From assembly GCF_004919045.1 (NCBI RefSeq), contig NZ_SWDW01000013.1, forward strand, positions 1 through 64,000: 64,000 nucleotides of DNA. Direction: 5' to 3'. Below are positions 41,322-50,615 of this stretch, one piece after another (within the stretch, counting starts at the first letter, position 1; every line of letters starts with the position of its first letter). Below the pieces are notes generated by a model. That model ran no database searches, was not told the origin of the DNA, and worked only from the letters and a program-made list of their open reading frames with translations. Source of the DNA: Sinomonas albida. Its GTDB lineage: Bacteria; Actinomycetota; Actinomycetes; Actinomycetales; Micrococcaceae. The position numbers and the translations under genes were made by a program.

Positions 41322-44300
41322 TCAGAGCTCGACGGACTGGACCACAGGATTCGGGTTCCCGAAGCGGTGCGCCGTGAGCGAGACCGCCTGTTCGTGCAGG
41401 AACGGGAGCAGCTCCACGCGGCCCGCGCCGACTACCGGGTGCGCGTACACCGCGACGTCGGGCGTGCCATTCAGCGCCTCCGCGAGCTCGGTCGCGGCCA
41501 CCGGGCTCCCGAGGAGCCGGATCCGTCCCGAACCCATGCGGGCCGCCCGTGCGAGCCACGCGGCGCTGTCCTCGACGATCACTACGGCCTCGTGGCGGCG
41601 CAGGACGGCGACCGTCTCGCCGGGGAGGTCGACGGCGCTGCTCACCGTCAGGCGCGAGCCCGCCACGAGGCCCGCTGCGACGACGCGCAGGAGCTCGGCG
41701 AGGCCGTGCCCCGAGGTCGGACCCTCGAACCTGACGGTCACCGGCAGGTGCCGGTAGCGGAGCACGTTGCGCTCGCTCACCAGCCCGCTCGCGTCCTTCG
41801 CGACGCCGAACTCGGACGCCCACGCCGCCGCGTCGGAGCCGAGAGCGGAAGCCAGCCACCCGGCGTCGTCCGCGGGGAGCTCGGGCCGCGCGGCGACGAG
41901 CAGTTCGGCCGCCGCCCCGCGCGGAGCGGATCCGGCGCCGCTCACGGGCGCATCCGCCCACGAGCCGAGGCCCACGAGGTAGTTCGGGCCGCCAGCCTTG
42001 GTGCCGGCGCCGACCGCGGACTTCTTCCATCCGCCGAACGGCTGCCGCCGCACGATCGCACCGGTGATGCCGCGGTTCACGTACAGGTTTCCGGCCTGGA
42101 TGTTCTCGGTCCAGTAGGCGATCTCCGCGCCGTCGAGCGAGTGCAGCCCCGACGTGAGGCCGTAGTCCACCTCGTTGACGAGCTTCACGGCGTCCTCGAG
42201 CGTCGACGCCGTCATGACGCCGAGCACCGGGCCGAAGTACTCGGTGAGGTGGTACTCGGAGCCCGGCCGGACGCCGGTGCGCAGGCCGGGGCTCCACAGC
42301 TTCTTGGAGTCATCGAGCTGACGTGGCTCGAGCACCCAGTGCTCGCCCGCGCCGAGCTGGGTGAGGCCGCGCTCGAGCTTCTCGCCCGGAGGCTCGATCA
42401 CCGGGCCCATCTGGCTCCGCGCGTCCCAGGGGTAGCCGACGTGGAGAGACTGCACTGCGTCGAGGAGCTGGTGGTGGAAGCGCTTGGACTTCGCGACCGA
42501 GCCGACGAGCACCACGAGCGAGGCCGCGGAGCACTTCTGCCCCGCGTGCCCGAACGCGGACTGCGCTACGTCACGCGCCGCGAGGTCCAGGTCCGCGCTC
42601 GGCGTCACGATGATCGCGTTCTTTCCGGACGTCTCCGCGAGAAGCGGCAGGTCCTTGCGGAACGAGCGGAATAGCTGGGCGGTCTCGTAGCCGCCCGTGA
42701 GGATCACGCGGTCCACGTCGGGGTGCGCCACGAGCCGCTGCCCGAGCGCGCGCTCCTCGAGCTGCACGTACTGGAGGACGTCGCGCGAGATGCCAGCGGC
42801 GTCGAGCGCCTCCCAGATCGCGGCGACCATGACGGCGCCGGAGCGCCGCGCCTGCTTCGCGGGCTTGATGACGACGGCGGAGCCCGCCGCGAGTGCCGCG
42901 AGCGTCGAGCCCGCCGGGATCGCCACCGGGAAGTTCCACGGCGGGGTCACGACGATGAGCCGGCTCGGGACGAAGCGCGCGCCGTCGACCGTGTCGAGCT
43001 CCCGGGCGAGCGTCGCGTAGTAGTGGGCGAAGTCGATCGCCTCGGAGACCTCGGGATCGCCCTGGTCGAGCGTCTTGCCGCATTCGCTCGCCATCGCCTC
43101 GAGCAGGTCGGCGCGATGCCGTTCGAGCGAGCGGCCGGCCTCATCGAGGACGGCGGCCCGCTCGGCGCCCGTGAGCGCGCCCCACGCCTCGCCGGCGACG
43201 ACGGCGGCGCCCACTGTCGCGTCCACCTCGCCTTCCGTGGCGAGCGTGTGCCGCTCGACCGTGTCGCTGCCGATCGTGGAGTGCTCGGCGCGCGCGAGGA
43301 TGGCCCGGCCCCAGACCCGGTTGCCCGGGAGGTCGGGGTCGGTGTCGGGGGTGTTGGCGAAGGCGGGAGCCTTCGCGCGGGTGCCGTGGGCGCTCGAGGA
43401 GGCTGCGCCGTCGTTCGCCTCCTGCCGGCGATCCTGGATTCGATGCGGCTCGGGGACGGCGCCGGCGAAGGGCGGGCGGTCCAGTGCTTCGAGCGAGGCG
43501 AGGAAGCGCTTCTTCTCGCGCTCGAAGAGGACCTCGTTGGCGTCGAGCTCGAAGACCGCGCTCATGAAGTTGTCCTGGCTCGCGCCCTCCTCGAGGCGGC
43601 GGATGAGGTAGGCGATCGCAACGTCGAACTCGCCCGGGTGGACCACCGGCGTGTAGAGCAGGAGGTGGCCGACGTCGGCGAGGACCGCCTGCGCCTGCGC
43701 CGACGCCATGCCAAGGAGCATCTCGAATTCGATGAGGCCTGATCCGGCGCGCACGCCCGTGTCGACGCCGCGAGCCTTCGCAAGGAGCCACGCGAGCGCG
43801 ACGTCGAAGAGGTTGTGCCCAGCGACGCCGACGCGGACGTTCGCGAGCCGCTCGGGATGGAGCGCAAAGTCGAGGACGGCCTTGTAGGACGTGTCGCTCT
43901 CGCGCTTCGAGCCCCACGTCGCCACGGGCCAGCCGTGGATCTCGGCGTCGACGTGTTCCATGGGAAGGTTCGCGCCCTTCACCACCCGGACCTTGATCGG
44001 CGCGCCGCCGTTCGCGGTGCGGTTCGCGGCCCACTCCTGCAGGCGGATCATCGCGCCGAGCGCATCCGGGAGGTAGGCCTGCAGCACGATCCCGGCCTCG
44101 AGGCCGCGGAACTCCTCGCGGTCGAGCAGGCGCGTGAAGACCTCGATCGTGAGCCCGAGGTCCTTGTACTCCTCCATGTCGAGGTTGATGAACTTCGGCT
44201 TGCCCGCCCGGGTGCTCTCGCTCGCGAGGCGGTACAGCGGCGCGAGGGACTCGACGATGTCCCCGACCGCCTCGTCGAACGCCCAGTGGTTGTGCGGCGC

Positions 44301-44933
44301 GACGGTTGCCGAGACCTTGATCGACGCGTAGTCCACGTCGTCGCGCTCGAGGAGGCGGCGGGTGCCCTCGAGGCGGCGTGCAGCCTCGCCCTGGCCCAGG
44401 ATCGCCTCGCCGAGGAGGTTCATGTTTAGCCGGATTCCGGGCTTGCGGATCTTCTGGATCGCGGGGCCGAGCCGCGCGTCGGACGCGTCGACGATGAGGT
44501 GCCCCACCATCTCGCGGAGCACGCGCCGCGCCACGGGGACGACGACGCCGGGCGCCACCGGAGCGAGCGAGCCGCCCAGGCGCACGGCCTGCTTGAGGGC
44601 CCACGGGAGGAACGCGGGGGCCTTCGGCGCGAGATCGCGGAGGTTGCGTGCCGCGACGGTCAGGTCCTCCGGGCGGACCACGCCATCCACGAAGCCGACC
44701 GTGAACTCGAGGCCGTTCGGGTCCTTGAGGACGCCCGCGAGCTGCGCCGCCGCGGGATCGACGGGGAGCTTCGCGGCGGCGTCGAGCCAGCGGCGCACCT
44801 GGGCAACCGCTTCGTCGGCGAGGTCCTGCGGGCGCACGTCGGCGGCGCTCGCAGAGTCGGGCTGGGCTCCGGCCGCTGCGGTGCGGGAGGGAGACGGGTG
44901 AGCTGGCTGGGAACCGTGGCTCGGCGTGGTCAT
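41322..44933 (-). CDS. putA: Bifunctional proline dehydrogenase / P5C dehydrogenase
   Basis: This 1203-residue fusion oxidises proline to glutamate. The proline dehydrogenase barrel (about 90-480) contains NLLGEAILG, DVDYASIKVS and FINLDMEEYKDLGLT. The aldehyde dehydrogenase part (about 560-1010) has PPWNFPVAIPAGS, LLAETSGKNAIIV and the catalytic Cys801 (GHAGQKCSAAS). A C-terminal domain of about 190 residues follows. There is no N-terminal ribbon-helix-helix, so unlike E. coli PutA it should not repress itself. The linker near residue 508 carries a dispersed-motif copy (43405-43418, read ANDGAAS). The divergent LysR gene is the probable regulator. Confidence 0.95.
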   Translation of the reverse strand: MTTPSHGSQPAHPSPSRTAAAGAQPDSASAADVRPQDLADEAVAQVRRWLDAAAKLPVDPAAAQLAGVLKDPNGLEFTVGFVDGVVRPEDLTVAARNLRDLAPKAPAFLPWALKQAVRLGGSLAPVAPGVVVPVARRVLREMVGHLIVDASDARLGPAIQKIRKPGIRLNMNLLGEAILGQGEAARRLEGTRRLLERDDVDYASIKVSATVAPHNHWAFDEAVGDIVESLAPLYRLASESTRAGKPKFINLDMEEYKDLGLTIEVFTRLLDREEFRGLEAGIVLQAYLPDALGAMIRLQEWAANRTANGGAPIKVRVVKGANLPMEHVDAEIHGWPVATWGSKRESDTSYKAVLDFALHPERLANVRVGVAGHNLFDVALAWLLAKARGVDTGVRAGSGLIEFEMLLGMASAQAQAVLADVGHLLLYTPVVHPGEFDVAIAYLIRRLEEGASQDNFMSAVFELDANEVLFEREKKRFLASLEALDRPPFAGAVPEPHRIQDRRQEANDGAASSSAHGTRAKAPAFANTPDTDPDLPGNRVWGRAILARAEHSTIGSDTVERHTLATEGEVDATVGAAVVAGEAWGALTGAERAAVLDEAGRSLERHRADLLEAMASECGKTLDQGDPEVSEAIDFAHYYATLARELDTVDGARFVPSRLIVVTPPWNFPVAIPAGSTLAALAAGSAVVIKPAKQARRSGAVMVAAIWEALDAAGISRDVLQYVQLEERALGQRLVAHPDVDRVILTGGYETAQLFRSFRKDLPLLAETSGKNAIIVTPSADLDLAARDVAQSAFGHAGQKCSAASLVVLVGSVAKSKRFHHQLLDAVQSLHVGYPWDARSQMGPVIEPPGEKLERGLTQLGAGEHWVLEPRQLDDSKKLWSPGLRTGVRPGSEYHLTEYFGPVLGVMTASTLEDAVKLVNEVDYGLTSGLHSLDGAEIAYWTENIQAGNLYVNRGITGAIVRRQPFGGWKKSAVGAGTKAGGPNYLVGLGSWADAPVSGAGSAPRGAAAELLVAARPELPADDAGWLASALGSDAAAWASEFGVAKDASGLVSERNVLRYRHLPVTVRFEGPTSGHGLAELLRVVAAGLVAGSRLTVSSAVDLPGETVAVLRRHEAVVIVEDSAAWLARAARMGSGRIRLLGSPVAATELAEALNGTPDVAVYAHPVVGAGRVELLPFLHEQAVSLTAHRFGNPNPVVQSVEL

Positions 44934-45038
44934 GGTGCGTTGGTCCTGTCCGTCGTGTGGAGGGCTCCGATCCGGCTCGCTGCAGGGTCTCTGGCAGCAC
45001 CGGGTGTCGGGTCTCCAGACAGTATCGGTCGCGGATTA

Positions 45039-45073
45039 CAGAAGTAGAAGTGATTGTTTCTGACGCATAATCA
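45039..45073. promoter_or_regulatory. AT-rich divergent control region of putA and the LysR gene
   Basis: Two overlapping imperfect dyads lie here: CAGAA (45039-45043) with TTCTG (45058-45062), and TGATT (45051-45055) with AATCA (45069-45073). The 171-base gap between putA and the LysR gene has its lowest GC content at this point. LysR proteins usually bind such spaced dyads. Confidence 0.5.
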
Positions 45074-45104
45074 TGGGTAAACCCGAACAATTGGAGTCCC
45101 TGCC

Positions 45105-46013
45105 ATGCTCGAGATCCGACGCCTCCGGCTGCTCCGCGAACTGAGTATTCGCGGGACGCTCGCCGAGGTCGCCGACGCACTGGCCTACAGCCCCTCGTCG
45201 GTGTCCCAGCAGCTCGCGCTCCTCGAGAAGGAGGTGGGCGCGGAGCTGCTTCGCAAGTCCGGGCGGCGCGTGGTCCTGACGCCGCAGGCGCTCGTGCTCG
45301 TCGAGCACACGAGCGGGCTCCTCGACGCGCTCGAGCGGACCGAGGCTGCGCTCGCCGCGAGTCAGAGCGAGGTCAGCGGCACGGTGCGGCTTGCTGTCTT
45401 CCAGACGGCCGCGCTTGCGCTCATGCCGGTGGCGCTCCGGACCCTGCGGGAGAGACACCCGGCGCTGCGCGTCGAGATGGTGCAGCACGAGCCTGAGACG
45501 GCGCTGCATGAGACGTGGGCCCGCGACTTCGACGTTGTCGTGGCCGAGCAGTACCCGAACCACGCGGCGCCCCACTACCCCGGCCTGGACCGCGAGCACC
45601 TGACCCGAGACGCGATTCGGCTCGCCATCCCGCCCTCCGGCGCGGGCAGCGCGTTCGACGGCGTCGCGCGCCTGCCGGACGCCGCGCCCCTTCCGTGGGT
45701 CATGGAGCCGCACGGGGCCGCTTCGCGGCATTGGGCCGAGCAAGCGTGCCGGTCGGCGGGCTTCGAGCCGGACGTCCGCTACGAGACGGCCGACCTCCAG
45801 GCCCACGTGCGGCTCGTCGAGTCCGGAAACGCCGTCGCGCTCCTGCCCGACCTCGTGTGGGTGGATCGAACGCCGGCCGCCCGGCTCCTCGACCTCGAGG
45901 GCGCCCCGCACCGCACCCTGTTCACTTCGATGCGCGCCTCGAGCGCCGGGCACCCCGTCATGCAGGCGGTCCGCAGAGTCCTCGAGGAGACGGCACGGTC
46001 GCTGCTGCCGTGA
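45105..46013 (+). CDS. LysR-family transcriptional regulator (probable putA regulator)
   Basis: This 302-residue protein has the LysR N-terminal winged helix (RRLRLLRELSIRGTLAEVAD, then SPSSVSQQLALLEKEVG) and a two-lobed ligand domain (GTVRLAVFQTAALALMP, DFDVVVAEQYP, VRLVESGNAVALLPDLV). It is divergent from putA and is likely to activate it in response to proline; this rests on position only. ATG 45105 is the first codon of the canonical start MLEIRRLRLLREL. Confidence 0.9.
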   Translation: MLEIRRLRLLRELSIRGTLAEVADALAYSPSSVSQQLALLEKEVGAELLRKSGRRVVLTPQALVLVEHTSGLLDALERTEAALAASQSEVSGTVRLAVFQTAALALMPVALRTLRERHPALRVEMVQHEPETALHETWARDFDVVVAEQYPNHAAPHYPGLDREHLTRDAIRLAIPPSGAGSAFDGVARLPDAAPLPWVMEPHGAASRHWAEQACRSAGFEPDVRYETADLQAHVRLVESGNAVALLPDLVWVDRTPAARLLDLEGAPHRTLFTSMRASSAGHPVMQAVRRVLEETARSLLP

Positions 46014-46148
46014 GCCCCCGAGAACTCCGCGATTCAGCCATTGACCGGCCCAGATCGGCGGGCTTACGCTCCGGCCGTCGGCAGACGTGGTCGCAAACGG
46101 GGAGTCGTGCCCGGCGTCAAAGGTCACGCTGATCAGGAGGTCGCCCCC

Positions 46149-46460
46149 ATGTATCGACTTCGTTCCGTCTCTATCGTCCAGTACGGAAAATTCCGCGAAT
46201 TCGCCGGCCTTGTGAAGAGGCTCGGGGACGTCTGCGAGGCGAAAGGCTGGGCCAAGCCCAGATTCCTCGTGCCGACGGCCGGCCCTAACAACGAGGCCGT
46301 CATCGAATTCGAATATCCCGACCTCGCGACGCTCCAGGCCGAGAACCGGGCCCAGATGACAGATCCCGAATTCATGGGCCCGTTCCGTGAATCCGCGCAG
46401 TATGTCTATCCCCAGACCTCGCGCACCGAAATCTACGAGGACGCATTCGACATCGCGTGA
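46149..46460 (+). CDS. Small NIPSNAP-like (dimeric alpha/beta barrel) protein
   Basis: This 103-residue soluble protein starts YRLRSVSIVQYGKFREFAGL and has NEAVIEFEYPDLATLQAENRAQ. The pattern fits a ferredoxin-like dimeric alpha/beta-barrel fold (NIPSNAP or similar); no catalytic residue can be assigned. ATG 46149 has AGGAGG 8 bases upstream. A longer frame from 46041 has no ribosome-binding site. It is a single gene, convergent with dps. Confidence 0.6.
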   Translation: MYRLRSVSIVQYGKFREFAGLVKRLGDVCEAKGWAKPRFLVPTAGPNNEAVIEFEYPDLATLQAENRAQMTDPEFMGPFRESAQYVYPQTSRTEIYEDAFDIA

Positions 46461-46476
46461 ACCCGCGGAGCGCGGG

Positions 46477-46525
46477 ACGCGGAACGCAGAACGCAGAACG
46501 CAGAACGCGGAACGCCGAACGCCGC
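46477..46525. repeat. Seven tandem heptamers ACGC(A/G/C)GA
   Basis: Seven 7-bp units follow directly from 46477: ACGCGGA, three ACGCAGA, ACGCGGA, ACGCCGA and ACGCCGC. They lie between the small gene and the dps terminator, and the last unit runs into the terminator stem. The run may vary in copy number between strains. Confidence 0.9.
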
Positions 46526-46557
46526 AGGGCCCCGGAATCCCGGGGCCCTGCGGCGTT
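46518..46557. terminator. Strong hairpin between the NIPSNAP-like gene and dps
   Basis: A perfect 18-bp stem (46518-46535 with 46540-46557, starting AACGCCGCAGGG) with loop AATC ends in TTT on the plus strand. It serves the convergent gene pair. Confidence 0.9.
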
Positions 46558-46588
46558 TGTCGAGTCGCTTCCCGCGGGAGCGAGCGGC

Positions 46589-47047
46589 TCAGGGGGTCGT
46601 GGTCTTGGCCTTCTCGGCCGAGACCATCCATGAGAGCTTCTCGAGCTGGAGGAGGATCTGGTTGAGGATGTCCGTCGTGGCGGCATCATCCTTCTCGACC
46701 GCCGCGTACACGCCGCGCACGGTCGTGCACGTCGTGTCGAGGGCGGTGACCACCGCGTCGACGGCGTCCGTCGTCGTGATGAGGCCCTCGGCGGGCTCCG
46801 TAAGGGCGGTCGTCTTCGCGATGGTCGACGTGCGCCCGTCCGGCACGGCGTGCAGGGCGCGAAGCCGCTCTGCGACCTCGTCGGCGTGGAGGCGGGCCGC
46901 GGCCACGATCTCGTCGAGCTGCAGGTGCAGGTCGCGGAAGTTCGGCCCCACGATGTTCCAGTGGGCCTGCTTGCCCTCCAGGGAAAGCTCGATGAGATCC
47001 ACGAGGATGGCCTGGAGTCCGTGGGCAAGTTCGTCGGAAGCCTTCAT
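46589..47047 (-). CDS. dps: Dps-family DNA-binding ferritin
   Basis: This 152-residue four-helix protein has the Dps signature KQAHWNIVGPNFRDLHLQLDE, which supplies the inter-subunit ferroxidase ligands (His29, His41, Asp/Glu45-46), and SWMVSAEKA at the end. Dps forms a 12-mer cage that stores iron and protects DNA under oxidative stress or starvation. It lacks a long basic tail, so DNA binding may be weak. ATG 47047 is preceded by AGGGGA. It is convergent with the small gene. Confidence 0.93.
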   Translation of the reverse strand: MKASDELAHGLQAILVDLIELSLEGKQAHWNIVGPNFRDLHLQLDEIVAAARLHADEVAERLRALHAVPDGRTSTIAKTTALTEPAEGLITTTDAVDAVVTALDTTCTTVRGVYAAVEKDDAATTDILNQILLQLEKLSWMVSAEKAKTTTP

Positions 47048-47202
47048 GACTTCGGTCCCCTTTCGCTCGGCTGGTGGTGTGTGCCTACCCGACCAGCCCA
47101 GCACATAAACAGCGCTGGGGGAAGGCGCCGCCGGCCCACCGGGCCCAGGAGAATCGCCGGTCGGTCAGGGCTCAGCCCGCCGCGAGCGGTCCGTCAGCGG
47201 AC

Positions 47203-48198
47203 TCACCCTTCGCCGGCGCCAGCCTCGGCTCGCACCGGCCGCCGAGCGAGCCACGCGGCCACGATCGCGCCGGAGACGTTGTGCCACACGGAGAACGCGG
47301 CGGACGGCAGCGCGGCGAGCGGGCTGAAGTGCGCGGCGGCGAGCGTCGCGGCGAGGCCCGAGTTCTGCATCCCGACCTCGAACGCGAGCGCGCGGCGCGC
47401 CTTGTGGTCCAGGCGGCCGAGCTTCCCTGCGAGGTAGCCGAGCCCGAGCCCGAAGCCGTTGTGGAGGACGACGGCGAGGAACACAATGCCTCCCGCGGCG
47501 GCGAGCTTCGTGGCCGAGCCCGCGACGACGATCGCGACGATGGCCGCGATGACCACGGCCGAGATCCACGGCAGCGCCGGCAGCACCGCCGCGACGGCCT
47601 TCTTGAGGAACAGCCGCACGGCGAGGCCCAGGACTACGGGGATGAGGACGGTCTTGACGATGTCGAGGACCATGCCGCCCGCGTCGACGTTGAGGAACGA
47701 GCCCGCAAGCAGGAGCGTCAGCGCGGGGGTCACGAGCGGCGCGACGAGCGTCGAGACCGTGGCCACCGCGACCGAGAGGGCGACGTCGCCCTTCGCGAGG
47801 TACGCCATGACGTTCGAGGCCGTGCCCGAGGGCGCGCAGCCCACGAGGATCACGCCCACCGCGAGCTCGGGCGGGAGGTGAAGCGCCATCGCGATCGCCC
47901 ATCCCGCGGCCGGCATGATGACGTAGTGCGCCAGCAGGCCGAGCGCCACGGCCCAGGGGCGCCGCACGACCGACGAGAAGTCCAGCGGCGTGAGCGTGAG
48001 GCCCATGCAGAACATGATGACGCCCAGCAGATACGGGACCCACGGCGCGGCCGGCTTGATCGCGTCCGGGACGAGGAAGCCGACCAGCCCCGCGATGATC
48101 ACGAGGATCGGGAACACCGTGACCGCGATGCGCGCGTCGCGATCTGCCGCGGCGGGCGCGGCCGTCTGGATGGATTCGGAGGTCTGGGCGGGATTCAC
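47203..48198 (-). CDS. Bile acid:sodium symporter family transporter
   Basis: This 331-residue protein has ten helices in the BASS/SBF fold. It carries the conserved GCAPSGTASNVMAYLAKGDVALSV-type crossover helix (residues about 125-150) and the second crossover at FEVGMQNSGLAATLAA. BASS proteins use a sodium gradient to move organic anions such as pantoate, pyruvate or bile acids. The substrate cannot be read from the sequence. The start is GTG 48198. The nearby RelA-like gene is transcribed in the same direction but from its own region. Confidence 0.9.
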   Translation of the reverse strand: MNPAQTSESIQTAAPAAADRDARIAVTVFPILVIIAGLVGFLVPDAIKPAAPWVPYLLGVIMFCMGLTLTPLDFSSVVRRPWAVALGLLAHYVIMPAAGWAIAMALHLPPELAVGVILVGCAPSGTASNVMAYLAKGDVALSVAVATVSTLVAPLVTPALTLLLAGSFLNVDAGGMVLDIVKTVLIPVVLGLAVRLFLKKAVAAVLPALPWISAVVIAAIVAIVVAGSATKLAAAGGIVFLAVVLHNGFGLGLGYLAGKLGRLDHKARRALAFEVGMQNSGLAATLAAAHFSPLAALPSAAFSVWHNVSGAIVAAWLARRPVRAEAGAGEG

Positions 48199-48247
48199 GC
48201 GCTCATGGTTGCATCAGGCAACAAGGGGCTGCGAATCGGTCCGAACA

Positions 48248-48264
48248 GCGGACGACGGCGCGGG
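48248..48264. repeat. Dispersed GACGACGGCG motif in the BASS/RelA gap
   Basis: A single copy starting GCGGACGACGGCGCGGG lies in the 77-base gap between the RelA-domain gene and the symporter gene. Confidence 0.8.
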
Positions 48265-48275
48265 TCGCCCTGCGC

Positions 48276-49379
48276 TCAGGCGAGCCGGAAGCGCTCGATC
48301 TGCTTGAGCCGCCGCTGGAGGCTGTCGCGCCGCGGATGGGGGGCGGCGTCGGCCGGTTCTGCGGTGAGTTCGATGTGGTCGCGGCCGAAGCGCCAGAGCA
48401 GGAGGTCGTCGAGGAGCCGGTCGGGGCCGGGGGAGTACCGGTGGTCGAGCGCCTTGCGCACCTCGGTGATCCGCTCGGCGTCGAGCAGCTCGACGAGCTG
48501 CCACGTCTCGGTGAGCCCGTGGGCGGCGACGAGTTCGGCCGCCCAGCCCCAGTCGTCGTCGATCTTGCGGTCAACGTGGGGGAGCAGCGTCTGCCAGACG
48601 TCCCGGATCCGGTCCGGGTTGAGCGGCTGTGCGCCCTCGCCGGACTCGTCCCAGAAGCTGCGGACCTTCTCGTAGCGCTCGTGGAGCTCGGCGAACTCCT
48701 TCTCCACGACCTCGAGCATGGCGGCGGTGGCCGTGAACTGGCGGTCGAACTGGGGGCTCCACGCGCGCGGGTCCTGGCTCTTGAAACGGATGTCGTGCTC
48801 GATCTCGCTCCACGCGTGGGCGAAGATCGTGCGGATCTGGCACTCGAAGAAGTAGCTGCCATTCGCGGGAAGCTCGGGGTTGAAGACCGCCTGGTATTCC
48901 TTGACGGCGTCGTTCTGCAGCGTGCGCAGGATAAGGTGGCGGCTTGAATAGCCGTACGTCCCCGACTCGATCGAGCCGATGGCCTTCTCGCGGTCGCCAC
49001 GGCAGTCGAAGGTGTCGCGCTGGCGCTTGATGAGATTCGCGACAACGCCGTTGTCCCCGGGGAGCTTCGTGATGACGCGCAGTCCCACCATGTCGTTGAG
49101 CGTGCGGAACGGGTCCGGGAACTTGAGCGCGGGGGACTCGCCGGGTTCGGCGGGAGGATCGAGGCGCGAGATCTTCTCGCGGAACGATTCGACCGTCTTG
49201 GTGCGGCCCGTGATGAAAAGCGGGTCCACCTCGGCGCTCTCGTTGAAGATCCGCCGAAGCGTGGACAGGACGTCATTCGTGACGCCCTTGAGGGCGGGCC
49301 GCACGCGGGCGTACGTCTCGACGGACGCGTCGACGAGGGCGCGCTGCCCGGCATCCAGCCGGTCGTAGTTGCTGGCCAT
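48276..49379 (-). CDS. RelA/SpoT-domain protein (putative small alarmone synthetase)
   Basis: This 367-residue protein has no HD hydrolase, TGS or ACT domain. The synthetase domain (about 30-230) contains ITGRTKTVESFREKISR, FRTLNDMVGLRVIT, YGYSSRHLILR and ECQIRTIFAHAWSEIEHDI. The last carries the Glu and His residues of the RelA catalytic fold. It would make (p)ppGpp or a related nucleotide. The C-terminal 140 residues are helical and not recognised. RelA-fold toxins such as ToxSAS also exist, but no antitoxin-like partner is adjacent. ATG 49379 is the start. Confidence 0.82.
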   Translation of the reverse strand: MASNYDRLDAGQRALVDASVETYARVRPALKGVTNDVLSTLRRIFNESAEVDPLFITGRTKTVESFREKISRLDPPAEPGESPALKFPDPFRTLNDMVGLRVITKLPGDNGVVANLIKRQRDTFDCRGDREKAIGSIESGTYGYSSRHLILRTLQNDAVKEYQAVFNPELPANGSYFFECQIRTIFAHAWSEIEHDIRFKSQDPRAWSPQFDRQFTATAAMLEVVEKEFAELHERYEKVRSFWDESGEGAQPLNPDRIRDVWQTLLPHVDRKIDDDWGWAAELVAAHGLTETWQLVELLDAERITEVRKALDHRYSPGPDRLLDDLLLWRFGRDHIELTAEPADAAPHPRRDSLQRRLKQIERFRLA

Positions 49380-49437
49380 GGAATCACGGTAGCAATGGGT
49401 GCCGACACTGGGGTGCAGGCCCAGGCCAAGCCCAGAC

Positions 49438-50478
49438 TCAGGAGGACGCGACGAGGCCCTTCGCCACCATGCTCCTGCCGGCTCCGACAACCGCCTCCTG
49501 CCACGGCCGCGGCGCGAAGCCGAGGAGGCGCCGGGCCTTCTCGGAGGAGACCTTCTTGCGGTAGCCGAGTTCGGCGGCCATGGGACGCATGGCCGGGTTC
49601 GACGCTGCGGCGGCCCGGACGGCGTCGTCGGGGAGAACGGCGGACGGAACCTTTGCGGCGTCGTCGCCGAGCCCATTCCGAAGCGCCGCGCCGACCTCGG
49701 CGAGCGGGACGGCGTCCTCCTGCGCCGCGAGGATGAACCGCTCACCGGTGGCCCCCTCGGCGCCAATCGCCGCGACATGGGCGGCGGCGACGTCGCGGAC
49801 ATCGACGAACGGCACGGCGAAGTCGGGGTAGCCGGGCATCTGGCCGTCGAGGATGCGGTGCACCAAGTGGTTCGCGCCGGAGAGCCAGGAGCCGAGCGGG
49901 GGGCCGACGACCGCGACCGGGAGCATCGCCGTGAGGCTCGTGGTGCCGCCCTCCGCAGCAATGAAGTCCCACGCGGCCCGTTCGGCGAGCACCTTGCTGC
50001 GTCCATAGGCGTCCATCCCCGGCCCGTCGAGGACGGACCAGTCGTCTTCGGTGAACGGGCGGGCCAGCGGCGGGTGGCCGAAGCCGACCGCGTGGAACGC
50101 TGAGGTGAGGACGACGCGCGGGACGCCGGCGTCGCGGGCAGCGCGCAGGGCGCGGAGCGTGCCCTCGCGCGCGGGTTCGATCACTTCGTTCTCGTCGGAG
50201 ACCGGTCCGAGGTGAACGGGGGATGCCACGTGCAGGAGGGCATCGATGCCCGCGACGGCCTCGGGCCACCCGGCATCCGAGAGGAGATCGGCCTCGACGA
50301 ATTCGAGCCGGTCGTCGCCGGCGAGGCCTGCGGCCGCGAGCGCGGCACGCGTGGAGGCCTCTCGGTCGAGGGACCTGACCGTGGTGCGCACGCGATGGCC
50401 CTGGTCGAGGAGTTGGAGGATGATGTGGCCCGCAATGAAGCCGGAGCCGCCGGTCACGAGGACGTTCTGGGTGGTCAT
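49438..50478 (-). CDS. NAD-dependent epimerase/dehydratase (extended SDR)
   Basis: This 346-residue Rossmann protein has the N-terminal VTGGSGFIAGHI dinucleotide loop and the SDR catalytic pair Tyr-Lys in YGRSKVLAE. It resembles dihydroflavonol reductase/aldehyde reductase-type extended SDRs (VRSLDREAS, GVPRVVLTSAFHAVG). It would reduce a ketone or aldehyde with NADPH. It is divergent from an XRE regulator that probably controls it. ATG 50478 is preceded by GAAGGAAGAAC. Confidence 0.88.
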   Translation of the reverse strand: MTTQNVLVTGGSGFIAGHIILQLLDQGHRVRTTVRSLDREASTRAALAAAGLAGDDRLEFVEADLLSDAGWPEAVAGIDALLHVASPVHLGPVSDENEVIEPAREGTLRALRAARDAGVPRVVLTSAFHAVGFGHPPLARPFTEDDWSVLDGPGMDAYGRSKVLAERAAWDFIAAEGGTTSLTAMLPVAVVGPPLGSWLSGANHLVHRILDGQMPGYPDFAVPFVDVRDVAAAHVAAIGAEGATGERFILAAQEDAVPLAEVGAALRNGLGDDAAKVPSAVLPDDAVRAAAASNPAMRPMAAELGYRKKVSSEKARRLLGFAPRPWQEAVVGAGRSMVAKGLVASS

Positions 50479-50542
50479 GTTCTTCCTTCGAGCTCGTTGG
50501 ACCCTCCGATTCTTTCGGGCCGTCCGGGTGCCAGCCAGCCCT

Positions 50543-50564
50543 CTGCCGGTACTGGTAGTGGCAG
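50543..50564. promoter_or_regulatory. Candidate operator CTGCC-N12-GGCAG
   Basis: An inverted repeat in the 137-base divergent gap between the epimerase gene and the XRE regulator gene. Its size suits a helix-turn-helix dimer. The assignment is by position and symmetry only. Confidence 0.45.
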
Positions 50565-50615
50565 GGTCACCCACGCCCCTGCAGCGGCCCCCTGCGGTGT
50601 GGGTACCGTGGGGGA

